A stretch of 64,000 bases of DNA from Ornithinimicrobium sufpigmenti (GTDB lineage Bacteria > Actinomycetota > Actinomycetes > Actinomycetales > Dermatophilaceae): contig NZ_CP036403.1 of the NCBI RefSeq assembly GCF_004322775.1, positions 1,798,001 to 1,862,000 of the forward strand, read 5' to 3'. A program made the translations under genes and the position numbers. Position 1 is the first letter of the stretch, and each line of letters begins with the position of its first letter. The notes beneath the pieces are model-generated. The model was given only the letters and a program-made list of their open reading frames with translations, made no database searches and was not told where the DNA came from. Shown piece by piece: positions 8,688-17,369 of this stretch.

Positions 8688-9928
8688 GTTCAGCCAGCAG
8701 CGGCGCGGACACCGCCTGGGTGGACGAGGCCATCAAGCACCTGTCCACCCTCGTCGACAGTGACCTGCCCGGGTGGTCCCGGATTGGCTTCAGCGAGCAG
8801 GACGCCGCCGCCCGCGACTGGATCCACCAGCAGATGCTGGAGCTGGGACTCGACGTACGTACGGACCCGGTCGGCAATGTCATCGGCCGTCTGGAGGGGC
8901 AGGACCCGAACGCGCCGGACATCGTGATCGGCAGCCACAGCGACACGGTCCCTGGCGGTGGCCGGTTCGACGGCATCGTCGGAGTCGTCGGGGCCCTTGA
9001 GGTCGTCCGCGTCCTCCAGCGCTCAAACATCCGCCTTCGTCACGGCCTCAGAGTCGTCGACTTCTCCAACGAAGAGGGCAACCCGCAGGGGATCAAGCTG
9101 GTGGGCTCCCGAGCCGTCGCCGGGACTCTGGGGCCCGAGGCTCTGGCCGCCAGTGACGAAGAAGGGCGCACGCTGGCCGCGCTCATGGCTTCCGGAGGGC
9201 GGTCGCCGCAAGAGGTTGGATCCGCCCGGTGGAACCGCCGAGACATCGCGGCATACCTCGAGCTCCACATCGAGCAGGGACCGCGACTTGAAGCAGCTGG
9301 CGCCAGTATCGGCGTCGTCACCCGCATCTGCGGGATCAGTACCTTCGTTCTTGACGTTCACGGCCGCCGGGACCATGCCGGCACGACACCGATGTCCACT
9401 CGGGCTGATGCACTGTGTTGCGCCGCAGATGCAGTCCTCGCCGTCCAACGCATCGCAGCGAGCAGTGACGACGGCGTCGGCACGGTGGGTGCGGTCACGA
9501 CCACCAGCCCCTTGACGAACACCATCTCTGAAGAGGCACGGGTCACCGGGGAGTTCCGCAGCGCCGACGAGACAGACCTCGAGGAGTTGCTGCAGACCTT
9601 TGCCGGGACACTCCCCGCCCTTGACGCAAGGCATGGGACGCGCACCGACCTGGCCTGGAAGATGGACCCCCCGGCGATCATGGACGAGGCGCTCTCCGAC
9701 CTCGTGGCCGAGGCAGCACGCAGGGCGGGGCACGACGCCTTGCGGCTCTATTCAGGGGCGACGCACGACAGTGTCGAGATGTCTGCCATGGCGCCCAGCG
9801 CGATGATCTTCGTGCCCTCCGTCGGGGGACGCAGCCACTGCCCCGAAGAATGGACCGACCTGGCCGATATCGGCCGCGGCATCGACGTGCTCACCCAAGC
9901 AGTCCGGCTACGCGACGACCTTCCCTGA
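8684..9928 (+). CDS. M20-family N-carbamoyl amino acid hydrolase / allantoate amidohydrolase
   Basis: Binuclear metal amidohydrolase of 414 residues. Metal-ligand motifs are present: GSHSDTVPGGGRFDGIVGV, then the double acid NEEGNPQGIKLVGSRA, LHIEQGPRLE and the C-terminal histidine in GGRSHCPEEW. This pattern is typical of the allantoate amidohydrolase, beta-ureidopropionase and L-carbamoylase group; sequence alone does not separate them. Position behind a nucleoside hydrolase and ribokinase favours base degradation (ureidopropionate or allantoate). AGGAG precedes the ATG, which overlaps the rbsK stop. Confidence 0.85.
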   Translation: MSSASSGADTAWVDEAIKHLSTLVDSDLPGWSRIGFSEQDAAARDWIHQQMLELGLDVRTDPVGNVIGRLEGQDPNAPDIVIGSHSDTVPGGGRFDGIVGVVGALEVVRVLQRSNIRLRHGLRVVDFSNEEGNPQGIKLVGSRAVAGTLGPEALAASDEEGRTLAALMASGGRSPQEVGSARWNRRDIAAYLELHIEQGPRLEAAGASIGVVTRICGISTFVLDVHGRRDHAGTTPMSTRADALCCAADAVLAVQRIAASSDDGVGTVGAVTTTSPLTNTISEEARVTGEFRSADETDLEELLQTFAGTLPALDARHGTRTDLAWKMDPPAIMDEALSDLVAEAARRAGHDALRLYSGATHDSVEMSAMAPSAMIFVPSVGGRSHCPEEWTDLADIGRGIDVLTQAVRLRDDLP

Positions 9929-10024
9929 CCAAGAGGCGAGCAACCGACCCGTCGTAGCCACACCGGTAGGCGGACCCTCCGCGCACCGAACCTGCGACGC
10001 TTCATCTCAAGCGGGCCCGAAAAG

Positions 10025-10046
10025 ACGGTCGGTCCTCTGACCGTCG
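10025..10046 (+). terminator. short hairpin after the amidohydrolase gene
   Basis: A 7-bp stem GACGGTC/GACCGTC with an 8-nt loop lies about 100 bp after the stop at 9928 and 38 bp before the EamA start. There is no T run; it could also be an operator. Confidence 0.35.
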
Positions 10047-10071
10047 TGCACCGAGCCCCAGGCTGAGGCAT

Positions 10072-10077
10072 ACCCTC
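10072..10077 (+). promoter_or_regulatory. -10 element of a leaderless EamA transcript
   Basis: TACCCT ends six bases before the ATG at 10084, with no Shine-Dalgarno sequence between, so transcription should start at or next to the A of the start codon. Confidence 0.55.
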
Positions 10078-10083
10078 GCCCCT

Positions 10084-10974
10084 ATGCCCGCTCTAGCCCT
10101 GCTCGTCCTCGCGACGCTGTTCTGGGCCGGGAACTACGTCGTGGGGGAGCGGGTGGTCTCGACCGTCGACCCCTTGTCACTGACGTGGTGGCGGTGGGTG
10201 CTGTCGGTCGTTCCCCTGCTGGTGCTGGCCCAGGTGGTCGAACGGCCGGACTGGTCGGCGGTCGCTCGCCGATGGCGTGTCCTGCTGCTCATGGGCTTGA
10301 TCGGCGTCGCCGGCTACCCGCTGCTGCTCTACGCCGCGCTCGTCCACACCACGGCAGCGAGCGCGTCCATCATCAACGCCATCAACCCGGTGGTCATCGT
10401 CGTCGCGGCAGTGCTGCTCGGTCAGGCCACCGCCACCTGGCGGACCTGGATGGGCCTGGCGCTCGCACTCGTGGGAGTGCTGCTCGTCATCACCCAGGGG
10501 GAGCTGGCACATCTCCTGGCCCTGCGACTCAACACGGGCGACCTGCTGATGATCCTGGCCGTGCTGGCGTGGACGGCATACACGCTGATCGGGCGACGCG
10601 TCGGCATACCACCGCTGACGTCAACGGCCGTGCAGGTCCTCCTCACCGTGCTCGTGCTCACGCCGTTCACTCTCGCCTCGGGCGTGGACGTGCCGCAGGA
10701 CCCGCCCAGCTGGGTCGGCGTGGTCTACATCGTGCTTGGCCCCTCCATCGGGTCCTACGTGTGCTGGAACCTCGCCGTGCCCAAGGTGTCGGCGACCGTG
10801 TCCGGGGTCTCGATGAACCTCGTGGCTGTCTTCACCCTGGCGATCGCCGCAGTGATGGGTCAGTGGCCGACCACGCTGCAGCTGGTCGGCGCAGCCCTGG
10901 TCATGGGCGGCACCCTGCTCACCCTGCGCGGCAGGGGCGGGCGAGGACCGTCGCTGCGATCCCGGGCAGTGTGA
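10084..10974 (+). CDS. EamA/DMT-superfamily transporter
   Basis: Integral membrane protein of 296 residues with two EamA repeats, about ten hydrophobic helices in all (first at residues 2-18, LALLVLATLFWAGNYVVG; second repeat from about 150, LMILAVLAWTAYTLIG). Drug/metabolite-family exporters move amino acids or other small metabolites, but the substrate cannot be read from sequence. It is transcribed alone between the nucleoside remnants and the NAD operon. It contains one of the rare ATA codons, inside GGCATACC at 10603. Confidence 0.88.
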   Translation: MPALALLVLATLFWAGNYVVGERVVSTVDPLSLTWWRWVLSVVPLLVLAQVVERPDWSAVARRWRVLLLMGLIGVAGYPLLLYAALVHTTAASASIINAINPVVIVVAAVLLGQATATWRTWMGLALALVGVLLVITQGELAHLLALRLNTGDLLMILAVLAWTAYTLIGRRVGIPPLTSTAVQVLLTVLVLTPFTLASGVDVPQDPPSWVGVVYIVLGPSIGSYVCWNLAVPKVSATVSGVSMNLVAVFTLAIAAVMGQWPTTLQLVGAALVMGGTLLTLRGRGGRGPSLRSRAV

Positions 10975-11021
10975 CCGACGTCTCACGCCTGGGGCACCCC
11001 CCTGCTTCCCACACCCCTTAT

Positions 11022-11043
11022 AGTCAACCTAGATATATTCACT
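11022..11043 (+). promoter_or_regulatory. AT-rich dyad in the pncB promoter, candidate NrtR operator
   Basis: A 22-bp imperfect dyad (AGTCAACCTAG / ATATATTCACT; half-sites share AGT-AA--TA) overlaps the best -10 element, TATATT at 11034-11039. It stands out in a GC-rich region directly ahead of an operon that encodes its own NrtR repressor. Assignment by position and symmetry only. Confidence 0.5.
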
Positions 11044-11066
11044 GTGACGATAACGAGGGTGACGAG

Positions 11067-12395
11067 ATGGGCACAAGCACAGCGCTGAAGACGGACCGTT
11101 ACGAGCTCACCATGCTCTCCACCCTGATCGAGTCCGGCCGCGCCGAGCACCCTGCCGTCTTCGAGCTGTTCGCCCGTCGCCTACCCGCTGGTCGCCGGTT
11201 CGGGCTGCTCGCGGGCCTGGGTCGCCTGCTGGAGGAGCTGGACGGCTTCCGCTTCGACGCCGACGAGCTCGACTGGCTCGCCGCCGAAGGAGTCATCACC
11301 CCCGCCGTGGCGAGGTACCTGGCCGACTGGAGGTTCACCGCCGACATCGACGCCTACCCGGAGGGCAGCGTCTACTGGCCGCACAGTCCCGTCGTGCAGG
11401 TCCGCGGCCGCCTCGGCGACGGCCTCGTCCTGGAGACACTGGCCCTGTCCATCCTCAACCACGACACCGCCGTCGCCTCCGCCGCGGCCCGCATGGTCCT
11501 GGCCTCCGGTGGCAGGCCGATCATCGAGATGGGCAGCCGGCGCGTGCATGAGGACGCCGCGATCGCTGCCGCCCGCGCCGCCTACGTGGCCGGCTTCTCC
11601 TCCACCTCCAACCTGGCTGCCGGCCGGCGCTACGGCGTCCCCACCGTCGGCACCGCCGCACACGCCTTCACCCTGGCGCACGGCTCGGAGATGGACGCCT
11701 TTCGTGCGCAGATCGCCACCCACGGCACCGACACCACGCTGCTGGTCGACACCTACGACATCGAGCAGGGCATCAGCAACGCCGTCGCCGCGGCCCGCGA
11801 GGCCGGCGCACCCGGTCCCCGCGCGGTCCGCCTGGACAGCGGCGACCTGGAGATCGAGGCTCGGCGCGTGCGGGACCTGCTGGACTCCCTGGGCGCCTGG
11901 TGCACCTGGATCACCGTCACCAGCGATATCGACGAGTATGCGATGACGGCGCTGGCAGCGGCCCCCATCGACGGCTACGGGGCAGGCACCCGGGTCGCCA
12001 CCGGCTCCGGGCACCCCACCGCAGGCTTCGTCTACAAGCTGGTCGCCGTGGCCGACAGTCCTGCGGCGAACGCACCACTGCGGCCGGTCGCGAAGAAAGC
12101 CGCCGGCAAGGGGAGCACCGGCGGACGCAAGACCGTCTACCGGCACGGCGACGGCACCGAGCACTGGACGCTCGACGGGACCATCCCGACCGGCACCAGC
12201 CCCGTCCCGGTCCCGGTCGTCCGCGCCGGGCGGGTCGTCCACCGGCCCACCCTGGAGCAGGTCCGCGAGTATGCCGCCGGGCAGCTGGCCGCGCTGCCGC
12301 ACGAGGCCCGAGCCATCAGCGACGGACAGGCCTACCGTTCCGCCGCCCCCGCCCCTCAGCACGAGAACCCGCCGGCCACCCAGGCCGTCGCATGA
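11067..12395 (+). CDS. pncB: nicotinate phosphoribosyltransferase
   Basis: Enzyme of 442 residues that makes nicotinate mononucleotide from nicotinate and PRPP in the NAD salvage pathway. Family motifs are present: TDRYELTM at the N-terminus, [53 protein letters not shown] and the [11 protein letters not shown] loop. The ATG at 11067 follows GAGGGTGACGAG and is the first start after the AT-rich promoter; the frame is open far upstream but that part is antisense-like GC noise. First gene of pncB-pncA-nrtR. Confidence 0.93.
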   Translation: MGTSTALKTDRYELTMLSTLIESGRAEHPAVFELFARRLPAGRRFGLLAGLGRLLEELDGFRFDADELDWLAAEGVITPAVARYLADWRFTADIDAYPEGSVYWPHSPVVQVRGRLGDGLVLETLALSILNHDTAVASAAARMVLASGGRPIIEMGSRRVHEDAAIAAARAAYVAGFSSTSNLAAGRRYGVPTVGTAAHAFTLAHGSEMDAFRAQIATHGTDTTLLVDTYDIEQGISNAVAAAREAGAPGPRAVRLDSGDLEIEARRVRDLLDSLGAWCTWITVTSDIDEYAMTALAAAPIDGYGAGTRVATGSGHPTAGFVYKLVAVADSPAANAPLRPVAKKAAGKGSTGGRKTVYRHGDGTEHWTLDGTIPTGTSPVPVPVVRAGRVVHRPTLEQVREYAAGQLAALPHEARAISDGQAYRSAAPAPQHENPPATQAVA

Positions 12396-12436
12396 CCACC
12401 ACCAGTACCGACCCCCACCGTCCCGAGGAGGACACC

Positions 12437-13042
12437 ATGGCCAAGGCCCTGCTGATCGTCGACGTCCAGAACGACTTCTGCGAGGGAGGAGCACTGGGCG
12501 TGACCGGCGGCCACGACGTCGCCAGCGGCGTCACCGAGCACCTGGCCGCCCGCCGCGGCGAGTACGACCTGGTCGTCGCCTCGCGCGACTGGCACCGCGG
12601 CGACACCGACAACGGCGGCCACTTCGCACCCGAGGGCACCGATCCGAACTACGTCGACACCTGGCCGGTCCACTGCGTGGCCGACACCCAGGGCGCCGCC
12701 TACGCGCCCGATCTGGACGCCTCCGCCGTCGACGTGCACGTCGTCAAGGGATACGGCACGCCGTCCTACTCCGCCTTCGAGGGCGTCACCGCCGTCGAGG
12801 ACGGCGCCGCGGACGTGCTGACGCTGCACCAGGTGCTGACCCACCGCGGCATCACCGCGGTCGACGTCGTCGGCATCGCCACCGACCACTGCGTCCGCGC
12901 CTCGGTCCTCGACGCACTGGGCCACGGGTATGCCGTCACCGTGCTCACCGATCTGGTCGCCGGCGTCGACCCGGCCGCCTCGGAGAGGGCCGTGGTGGAG
13001 ATGGAGCAGGCCGGGGCCGAGATGGCGGTGATGTCTCGATGA
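12437..13042 (+). CDS. pncA: nicotinamidase
   Basis: Isochorismatase-fold amidase of 201 residues that hydrolyses nicotinamide to nicotinate, the substrate of PncB just upstream. The catalytic triad is visible: Asp9 in [13 protein letters not shown], the lysine in [15 protein letters not shown], and the cysteine in [15 protein letters not shown]; the metal-site region ASRDWH is also present. GAGGAGG precedes the ATG at 12437. An in-frame ATG at 12392 overlaps the pncB stop (ATGA) and would add 15 non-conserved residues, so coupling may use it. Confidence 0.93.
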   Translation: MAKALLIVDVQNDFCEGGALGVTGGHDVASGVTEHLAARRGEYDLVVASRDWHRGDTDNGGHFAPEGTDPNYVDTWPVHCVADTQGAAYAPDLDASAVDVHVVKGYGTPSYSAFEGVTAVEDGAADVLTLHQVLTHRGITAVDVVGIATDHCVRASVLDALGHGYAVTVLTDLVAGVDPAASERAVVEMEQAGAEMAVMSR

Positions 13043-13770
13043 GCAAGGCGCCGCAGGGCTACGACCCCTCCGCGTACCCGGCCTTCGCCGTCACCGTCGA
13101 CCTGGGCATCTTCACCATCCGGGACGGGGCCCTGAAGATCCTCCTGGTGCAGCGATCCGACGATCCGTACGCCGGTGCGTGGGCGCTGCCAGGTGGTTTC
13201 ATCAACCCGGACGAGGACTCCCGTGCCGCCGCGGTCCGCGAGCTGGCCGAGGAGACCGGCCTCGGCCAGCTCGACGCGGTCCACCTGGAGCAGCTGGCCA
13301 CATACTCCGACCCGCATCGCGACCCCAGGATGCGGGTCGTGTCCGTCGCGCACGTCGCGCTCGCCCCGGACCTGCCGGACCCGGTCGCCGGCTCGGACGC
13401 GGCCGACGCCCGCTGGTGGAGCATCGAGGACGTCACCGGGGGCGACCTGCCGCTCGCGTTCGACCACGACCAGATCGTCGCCGACGCGCTGGAGCGGGTC
13501 CGGTCCAAGCTGGAGTACACGACCCTCGCGACCCGGTTCGTCGCCGAGCCGTTCACCCTGGCCGAGCTGCGGTCCGTCTACACCGCCGCCTGGGGGACAC
13601 CACCGGAGCTGAACAACTTCCGCCGCAAGGTGCTCTCCGTCGAGGGTTTCGTCGAGCCGGTCGACGCGACCGTTTCCCACGGCCCCGGCCGTCCCGCGAT
13701 GCTCTACCGGGCGGGTCCGGCGATCGCGATCCAGCCGGCGATGATGCGCCCCGGCAACGGTTTGAAGTGA
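13039..13770 (+). CDS. nrtR: NrtR, Nudix-related transcriptional regulator of NAD metabolism
   Basis: Protein of 243 residues with an N-terminal Nudix domain and a C-terminal winged helix (about 165-235, [20 protein letters not shown]). This is the NrtR architecture; such proteins repress NAD biosynthesis genes and release DNA on binding ADP-ribose-type ligands. Here the Nudix box is complete (residues 52-74: [10 protein letters not shown] and RELAEETG), so hydrolase activity may remain, unlike many NrtRs. The ATG overlaps the pncA stop, making a three-gene coupled operon probably controlled at the dyad 11022-11043. Confidence 0.9.
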   Translation: MSKAPQGYDPSAYPAFAVTVDLGIFTIRDGALKILLVQRSDDPYAGAWALPGGFINPDEDSRAAAVRELAEETGLGQLDAVHLEQLATYSDPHRDPRMRVVSVAHVALAPDLPDPVAGSDAADARWWSIEDVTGGDLPLAFDHDQIVADALERVRSKLEYTTLATRFVAEPFTLAELRSVYTAAWGTPPELNNFRRKVLSVEGFVEPVDATVSHGPGRPAMLYRAGPAIAIQPAMMRPGNGLK

Positions 13771-13779
13771 GGAGACCTG

Positions 13780-14599
13780 ATGGACGCCACCGACAGTTCC
13801 GGAGCTCGCCGTGGCTGACCTGAACGCGTCGTGGACCGTTCCAGATGCGGGTGACCCCCCTGATCTCGAGAAGGCCGCCGCCCTACGCCGGATGAGGGAA
13901 GGCTTCATCCGTATGCAGATGGAGCACCAGTTCGCGGCGGACGAGGTGCTCACCAAGGTCTCGATCCTGCGCTAGGAGTTCCTCCACCTGCACCGGTACA
14001 ACCCCATCGAGCACGTCCTCTCCCGGATCAAGCCGACCGCCAGCATCCTGGACAAGGCCATGCGTCTCGAGTTGGAGCTGGATCCCGAGGTGATCCGCGC
14101 GAACATCACCGACATCGCCGGCGTCCGGATCACCTGCAGCTTCATCGCCGACACCTACCGCGTGCTCGACGCCCTGACATCGCAGTCGGATGTCAGGACG
14201 GTCACGATCAAGGACTACATCGCCAACCCCAAGCCCAACGGCTACAAGAGTCTGCACGCGATCATCGAGATCCCCGTGTTCCTCTCCACCGGAGCGGTGC
14301 CGGTCACCGTCGAGGTGCAGATCCGCACGATCGCCATGGACTTCTGGGCGAGCCTCGAGCACAAGATCTACTACAAGTACGACGGAAGAGTCCCCCAGCA
14401 CCTCACGACCAGCCTGTCCGAGGCGGCCGACGCTGCGGAGCAGCTGGACCGCCGCATGGAGCAGCTGCACCACGAAGTTCACGGCGTCGACGCCGGCCGC
14501 GATACCGCCCCCGGGGTCATCGATGGGATGGACGAACAGCTCCTGCTCCGGCTGTGGGAGCATTCGCGCGGCGGTCCGCCACCGACCCCTGAGGGCTGA
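13780..14599 (+). pseudogene. small alarmone synthetase (RelA/SpoT synthetase domain) with nonsense codon
   Basis: The frame encodes a YjbM/YwaC-like (p)ppGpp synthetase: EHQFAADEVLTKVSILR, then TAG at 13973-13975, then EFLHLHRYNPIEHV, DIAGVRITCSF, NPKPNGYKSLHAI, VEVQIRTIAMDFWASLEHK. Relatives have Gln at the stop, so a C-to-T change of CAG is the simplest explanation. The 5' end is also doubtful: the ATG at 13780 with a good GAGGAGA site gives only MDATDSSGARRG before a TGA, while the frame of the synthetase begins at a GTG at 13811. The downstream part (ATG 14060, 179 residues) retains most catalytic motifs but lacks the first helices. It lies ten bases after nrtR. Confidence 0.85.
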
Positions 14600-14737
14600 C
14601 CTGTCGATGGCGGAGCGGCGCAGACGCAATGCGTACTTCCACGCATATCCGCCTCGAGAGCGCCGTCCTACGGTGAGAGGAGGACCGGGACGGCCCGTGA
14701 CCAGGGCGGGCGCCGGTCATCCACGGAGGTGTGCGCC

Positions 14738-15214
14738 ATGCCACGACGGGACCTGCTCAACAACCTCGGCGACCGCGGCCGCATCGACCTGTCGCCCGTG
14801 ATCACGCGTCGGGTCCAGGTGGAGGCCGTCGAGGACACCATCCACAAGGACATGGTCGCGTCGGTCAAGGCGCGCCTGGGACTGCAGGGGGACCTGCCGG
14901 CCGAGGTCACCGAGGTCGTCAAGACCGCGGCCAGCGCGGCGGCCGCGTCAGCCGTGGAGCTCACCGTCGCAGACGCGGCGCAGCAGGCAGCCCGGGACGT
15001 CGGCCGGGCCAGCATCACCAGCCGGTTCGACGACAAGATCAAGGTGGCCGCGGACAGCCTGGCCCACATCAGCGCCTCCAACGAGGTCGACGAGGTGCTG
15101 CGCAAGCGGTCCGAGCTGCTCGCCAAGAAGCGTGACTCGCTGGTGGCGGCCGGGTTCTCGGGCGAAGAGGCCATGCAGATCCTCCTGGCCGACATCGCCG
15201 CACGGGCCCACTGA
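14738..15214 (+). CDS. hypothetical helical protein, partner of the downstream repeat protein
   Basis: Protein of 158 residues, start ATG at 14738 eight bases after GGAGG (a GTG at 14729 is possible). No known domain recognised. It is strongly helical and rich in alanine: residues 60-90 (VVKTAASAAAASAVELTVAD) and a charged C-terminal part (VDEVLRKRSELLAKKRDSL). No signal peptide or membrane segment. It ends 30 bp before the 11-mer-repeat protein, which has its own strong site, so the two are probably cotranscribed and may act together. Confidence 0.6.
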   Translation: MPRRDLLNNLGDRGRIDLSPVITRRVQVEAVEDTIHKDMVASVKARLGLQGDLPAEVTEVVKTAASAAAASAVELTVADAAQQAARDVGRASITSRFDDKIKVAADSLAHISASNEVDEVLRKRSELLAKKRDSLVAAGFSGEEAMQILLADIAARAH

Positions 15215-15244
15215 ACCCACCGCACCGCAACCGGGTGAGGAGAC

Positions 15245-16381
15245 ATGGGCTGGGGCATCATCGGCGACATCGTCGACGCCGCCGGTGACGCGATCGAGGA
15301 AGGCGCCGACTGGGTCGCCGGGGCGGCCGAGGACGCCGCTGAGTGGGTCGCGGACACCGCGGAGGACATCGTCGACGGCATCGAGGACGCGGCCGAGGCG
15401 GTCGTCGACGCTGTCGAGGACGCCGTGGATGCCGTGGTGGACACCGTGGAGGAGGCTCTCGACGACATCGCCGAGGCGGTCGAGGACGCGCTCGAGGCGC
15501 TGGGGGACGCCGCCGCGGACGTCTGGGAGGCCGCCGAGGAGGTGTGGGACCACGTCACCGACGCTGCCGAGGACGCCTGGGAGACCATCGCGGACGGAGT
15601 CGAGCAGCTCTGGACCACGGTCAGCGATGCCGTCGAGGACGCCTGGGACGCTGTCGCCGCGGCGGCCGACGATGCCTGGGAGGCGGTCAGTCAGGCCGCT
15701 GAGGATGCCTGGGACGCGACCGTGGACGCCGCCGAGGACGCGTGGGAACGCGCCGAGGCCGTCGTGATGGCCGGCGTGAACGCCATGGTCGCCGCCTACG
15801 AGTGGGCGATCCAGGCGGCCGGCGACGCCATCGAGTGGCTCGGCGGCCTGCTGGTCGACATCGGCGAGCTCTTCCTCCAGCTCGGGGCGTGCCTGGCGGG
15901 CCAGGTGGTGTACCGCGTCGCCAAGTGGGGCAACATCATCGGCAACATCTACCGGCCGCCGAAGCTCCTGCCGGCCGGGTTCCGCGACGACATGGTCGAC
16001 GTCTTCGACGGCGGCACCGCAGCCCGGGTCATCAACACGGCCGACTTCGCCATGGTCCTGTATGTCGATGACGCGCTGCTGAGCGCGAACTGGTTCGCCA
16101 GCGGCACCGACGCGATGACCTTCGGGGCGACGTCATACCTCGGGGTGACCCTCGGCGGTCTGATCTACCTCGACGAGCCGTGGGACCCGAACGACGACGC
16201 CGACCGACAGCTCATGGCCCATGAGCTGGTGCACACCACGCAGTACCGCCGGTTCGTCAACGAGACCGGGTTCGCCTGCGCCTACGGCATCGGCTTCGCC
16301 AAGGCCGGGTTCGACTACCGCACCAACCCTCTGGAGGACGAGGCCTTCACCTTCGAGCGCGACAACGCCGCACTGATCTGA
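15245..16381 (+). CDS. acidic 11-residue-repeat protein with C-terminal HExxH metallopeptidase-like domain
   Basis: Protein of 378 residues, start ATG after GAGGAG. Residues 17-170 consist of 14 uninterrupted 11-residue units, for example SDAVEDAWDAV, SQAAEDAWDAT, VDAAEDAWERA, forming a long amphipathic helix of 11/3 periodicity as in apolipoproteins and LEA proteins. A hydrophobic stretch follows (about 171-225: AIQAAGDAIEWLGGLLVDIG, then LGACLAGQVVY). The C-terminal domain (about 240-378) carries HELVHTTQ at 326-333, the HExxHxxQ pattern of DUF4157-type domains, with an acidic NPLEDEAF segment (about 361) that could supply the third zinc ligand. No signal peptide. The last 67 bp overlap the 3' end of the convergent LuxR gene. 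Membrane or lipid binding by the repeat and zinc binding are inference. Confidence 0.75.
   Translation: MGWGIIGDIVDAAGDAIEEGADWVAGAAEDAAEWVADTAEDIVDGIEDAAEAVVDAVEDAVDAVVDTVEEALDDIAEAVEDALEALGDAAADVWEAAEEVWDHVTDAAEDAWETIADGVEQLWTTVSDAVEDAWDAVAAAADDAWEAVSQAAEDAWDATVDAAEDAWERAEAVVMAGVNAMVAAYEWAIQAAGDAIEWLGGLLVDIGELFLQLGACLAGQVVYRVAKWGNIIGNIYRPPKLLPAGFRDDMVDVFDGGTAARVINTADFAMVLYVDDALLSANWFASGTDAMTFGATSYLGVTLGGLIYLDEPWDPNDDADRQLMAHELVHTTQYRRFVNETGFACAYGIGFAKAGFDYRTNPLEDEAFTFERDNAALI
15293..15754 (+). repeat. 14 tandem 33-bp units encoding an 11-residue repeat
   Basis: Each unit encodes x-(D/E)-x-(A/V)-x-(D/E)-x-(W/V/A)-x-x-x without a single insertion. DNA units are diverged; the later ones share a GCCGAGGACGCCTGGGA-like core, so the array grew by duplication and is now held by protein-level selection. 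Confidence 0.8.
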
Positions 16382-17157
16382 GGTTCCGGAACCCCGTCCT
16401 GGATCAGCCCCGCGAGGCAGGCCCGGCGCACGGCCGAGGCCCGGTCATGGACACGCAGCCGCTCGTAGATGTGGTGCAGGTGCTGCTCCACCGTCCTGGA
16501 GGAGACGTGGAGTCGATGCCCGATCGCCACCGCGGTCAGGCCCTCCGCCACCAGGGTCAGCACGGCCACCTGCCGAGGCGTCAACCCCAGCTCGGCGGCT
16601 GCCACCACCCGTGCCTCCTGCCGCGGGGAGCCGGCCTCGCCGGACAGGGTGAGGTAGTGCCGGTGCAGGGCGGTGACGACCTGCTGCCCCAGGCGGGCCA
16701 GCTCCAGGGCGCCCTCCTCGAAGGGCGTGCCGTCCCGGCATACCCCCACCACCAGCCAGTCCCGGTCACCGAGGCTGACCGGCACCCACAGGTGCTCGTC
16801 CATCCCCGCTGCCCTGCACTGGGACCAGTACTCGTGCGTCGGCCCGTCGGCGGCGAACGGCACCTGCGTCGTGCTCAGCGGGCGCCAGGACCGGGTGGTC
16901 GAGTAGTGCCGCGCCAGTGGGTGGAGACGCGGCGCCCGGGAGACGACCTCGCGCAGGTCGCCTTCGTCGGGACAGGGGTAGCCGTGCGCCTCGACGGTGC
17001 CCTCCTCGTCCCAGCGGAACCGGCCGACGACGGGCGCGCCGAGCTGGTGCCCCAGCTCGTGGCAGATGCGCTCCCACGGCATCCACGGCGTCGAGCTCTC
17101 CAGCACCTCGACCAGCAGCTCCAGCCACCCGGCTCGCGCCGTCTGCAGTCTGTCCAT
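16315..17157 (-). CDS. LuxR-family transcriptional regulator
   Basis: Regulator of 280 residues. The N-terminal 180 residues look like a GAF/PAS-type sensing region (FRWDEEGTVEAHGYP, LWVPVSLGDRDWLVVGVCRDG). The C-terminus is a clear LuxR/GerE helix-turn-helix: LTPRQVAVLTLVAEGLTA, IGHRLHVSSRTVEQHLHHIY. I start at ATG 17157 (MDRLQTARAGW); the upstream in-frame region is unlike protein. No phosphoacceptor domain, so it is not a classical response regulator. It converges on the 11-mer-repeat gene with a 67-bp 3' overlap, which could cause antisense interference. Confidence 0.85.
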   Translation of the reverse strand: MDRLQTARAGWLELLVEVLESSTPWMPWERICHELGHQLGAPVVGRFRWDEEGTVEAHGYPCPDEGDLREVVSRAPRLHPLARHYSTTRSWRPLSTTQVPFAADGPTHEYWSQCRAAGMDEHLWVPVSLGDRDWLVVGVCRDGTPFEEGALELARLGQQVVTALHRHYLTLSGEAGSPRQEARVVAAAELGLTPRQVAVLTLVAEGLTAVAIGHRLHVSSRTVEQHLHHIYERLRVHDRASAVRRACLAGLIQDGVPEPQISAALSRSKVKASSSRGLVR

Positions 17158-17324
17158 CGCCGCCCCGATTCCGGCAGGTTCACGCACCTGCCCCCAGTGT
17201 GGACCTGCCGGACCTGACCTGTCAGCAGTCCGGTGCTGCAGAGCCCTGCGGTCCAACGACCAGGCGCTTGAGGGGGATCGGTCGGCGTCGGTAGGTCCGG
17301 GCGGCGGCGCCGGGCCCCTGGGGT

Positions 17325-17369
17325 CAGTATGGGGTGATGGCAGCCCAGGTGCTCAGGACCCGCGGATGA
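17325..17369 (+). promoter_or_regulatory. leaderless promoter and 10-codon leader ORF before the methyltransferase
   Basis: CAGTAT (17325-17330) ends six bases before an ATG at 17337 that opens a 10-codon frame (MAAQVLRTRG). Its TGA overlaps the ATG of the methyltransferase (17366-17369), so the short frame could be translated as a leaderless leader and pass ribosomes on. Confidence 0.4.

Noticed and set aside
11181..12494. 437-codon open frame on the minus strand
   Set aside because: It is antisense to pncB, which has unmistakable family motifs.
13780..13818. Attenuator leader peptide before the alarmone synthetase
   Set aside because: MDATDSSGARRG has no run of regulatory codons and no competing hairpins; a frameshifted gene start is simpler.
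15293..15754. CRISPR array or minisatellite
   Set aside because: The 33-bp period encodes a continuous 11-residue repeat in one frame, and units differ throughout; no spacers.
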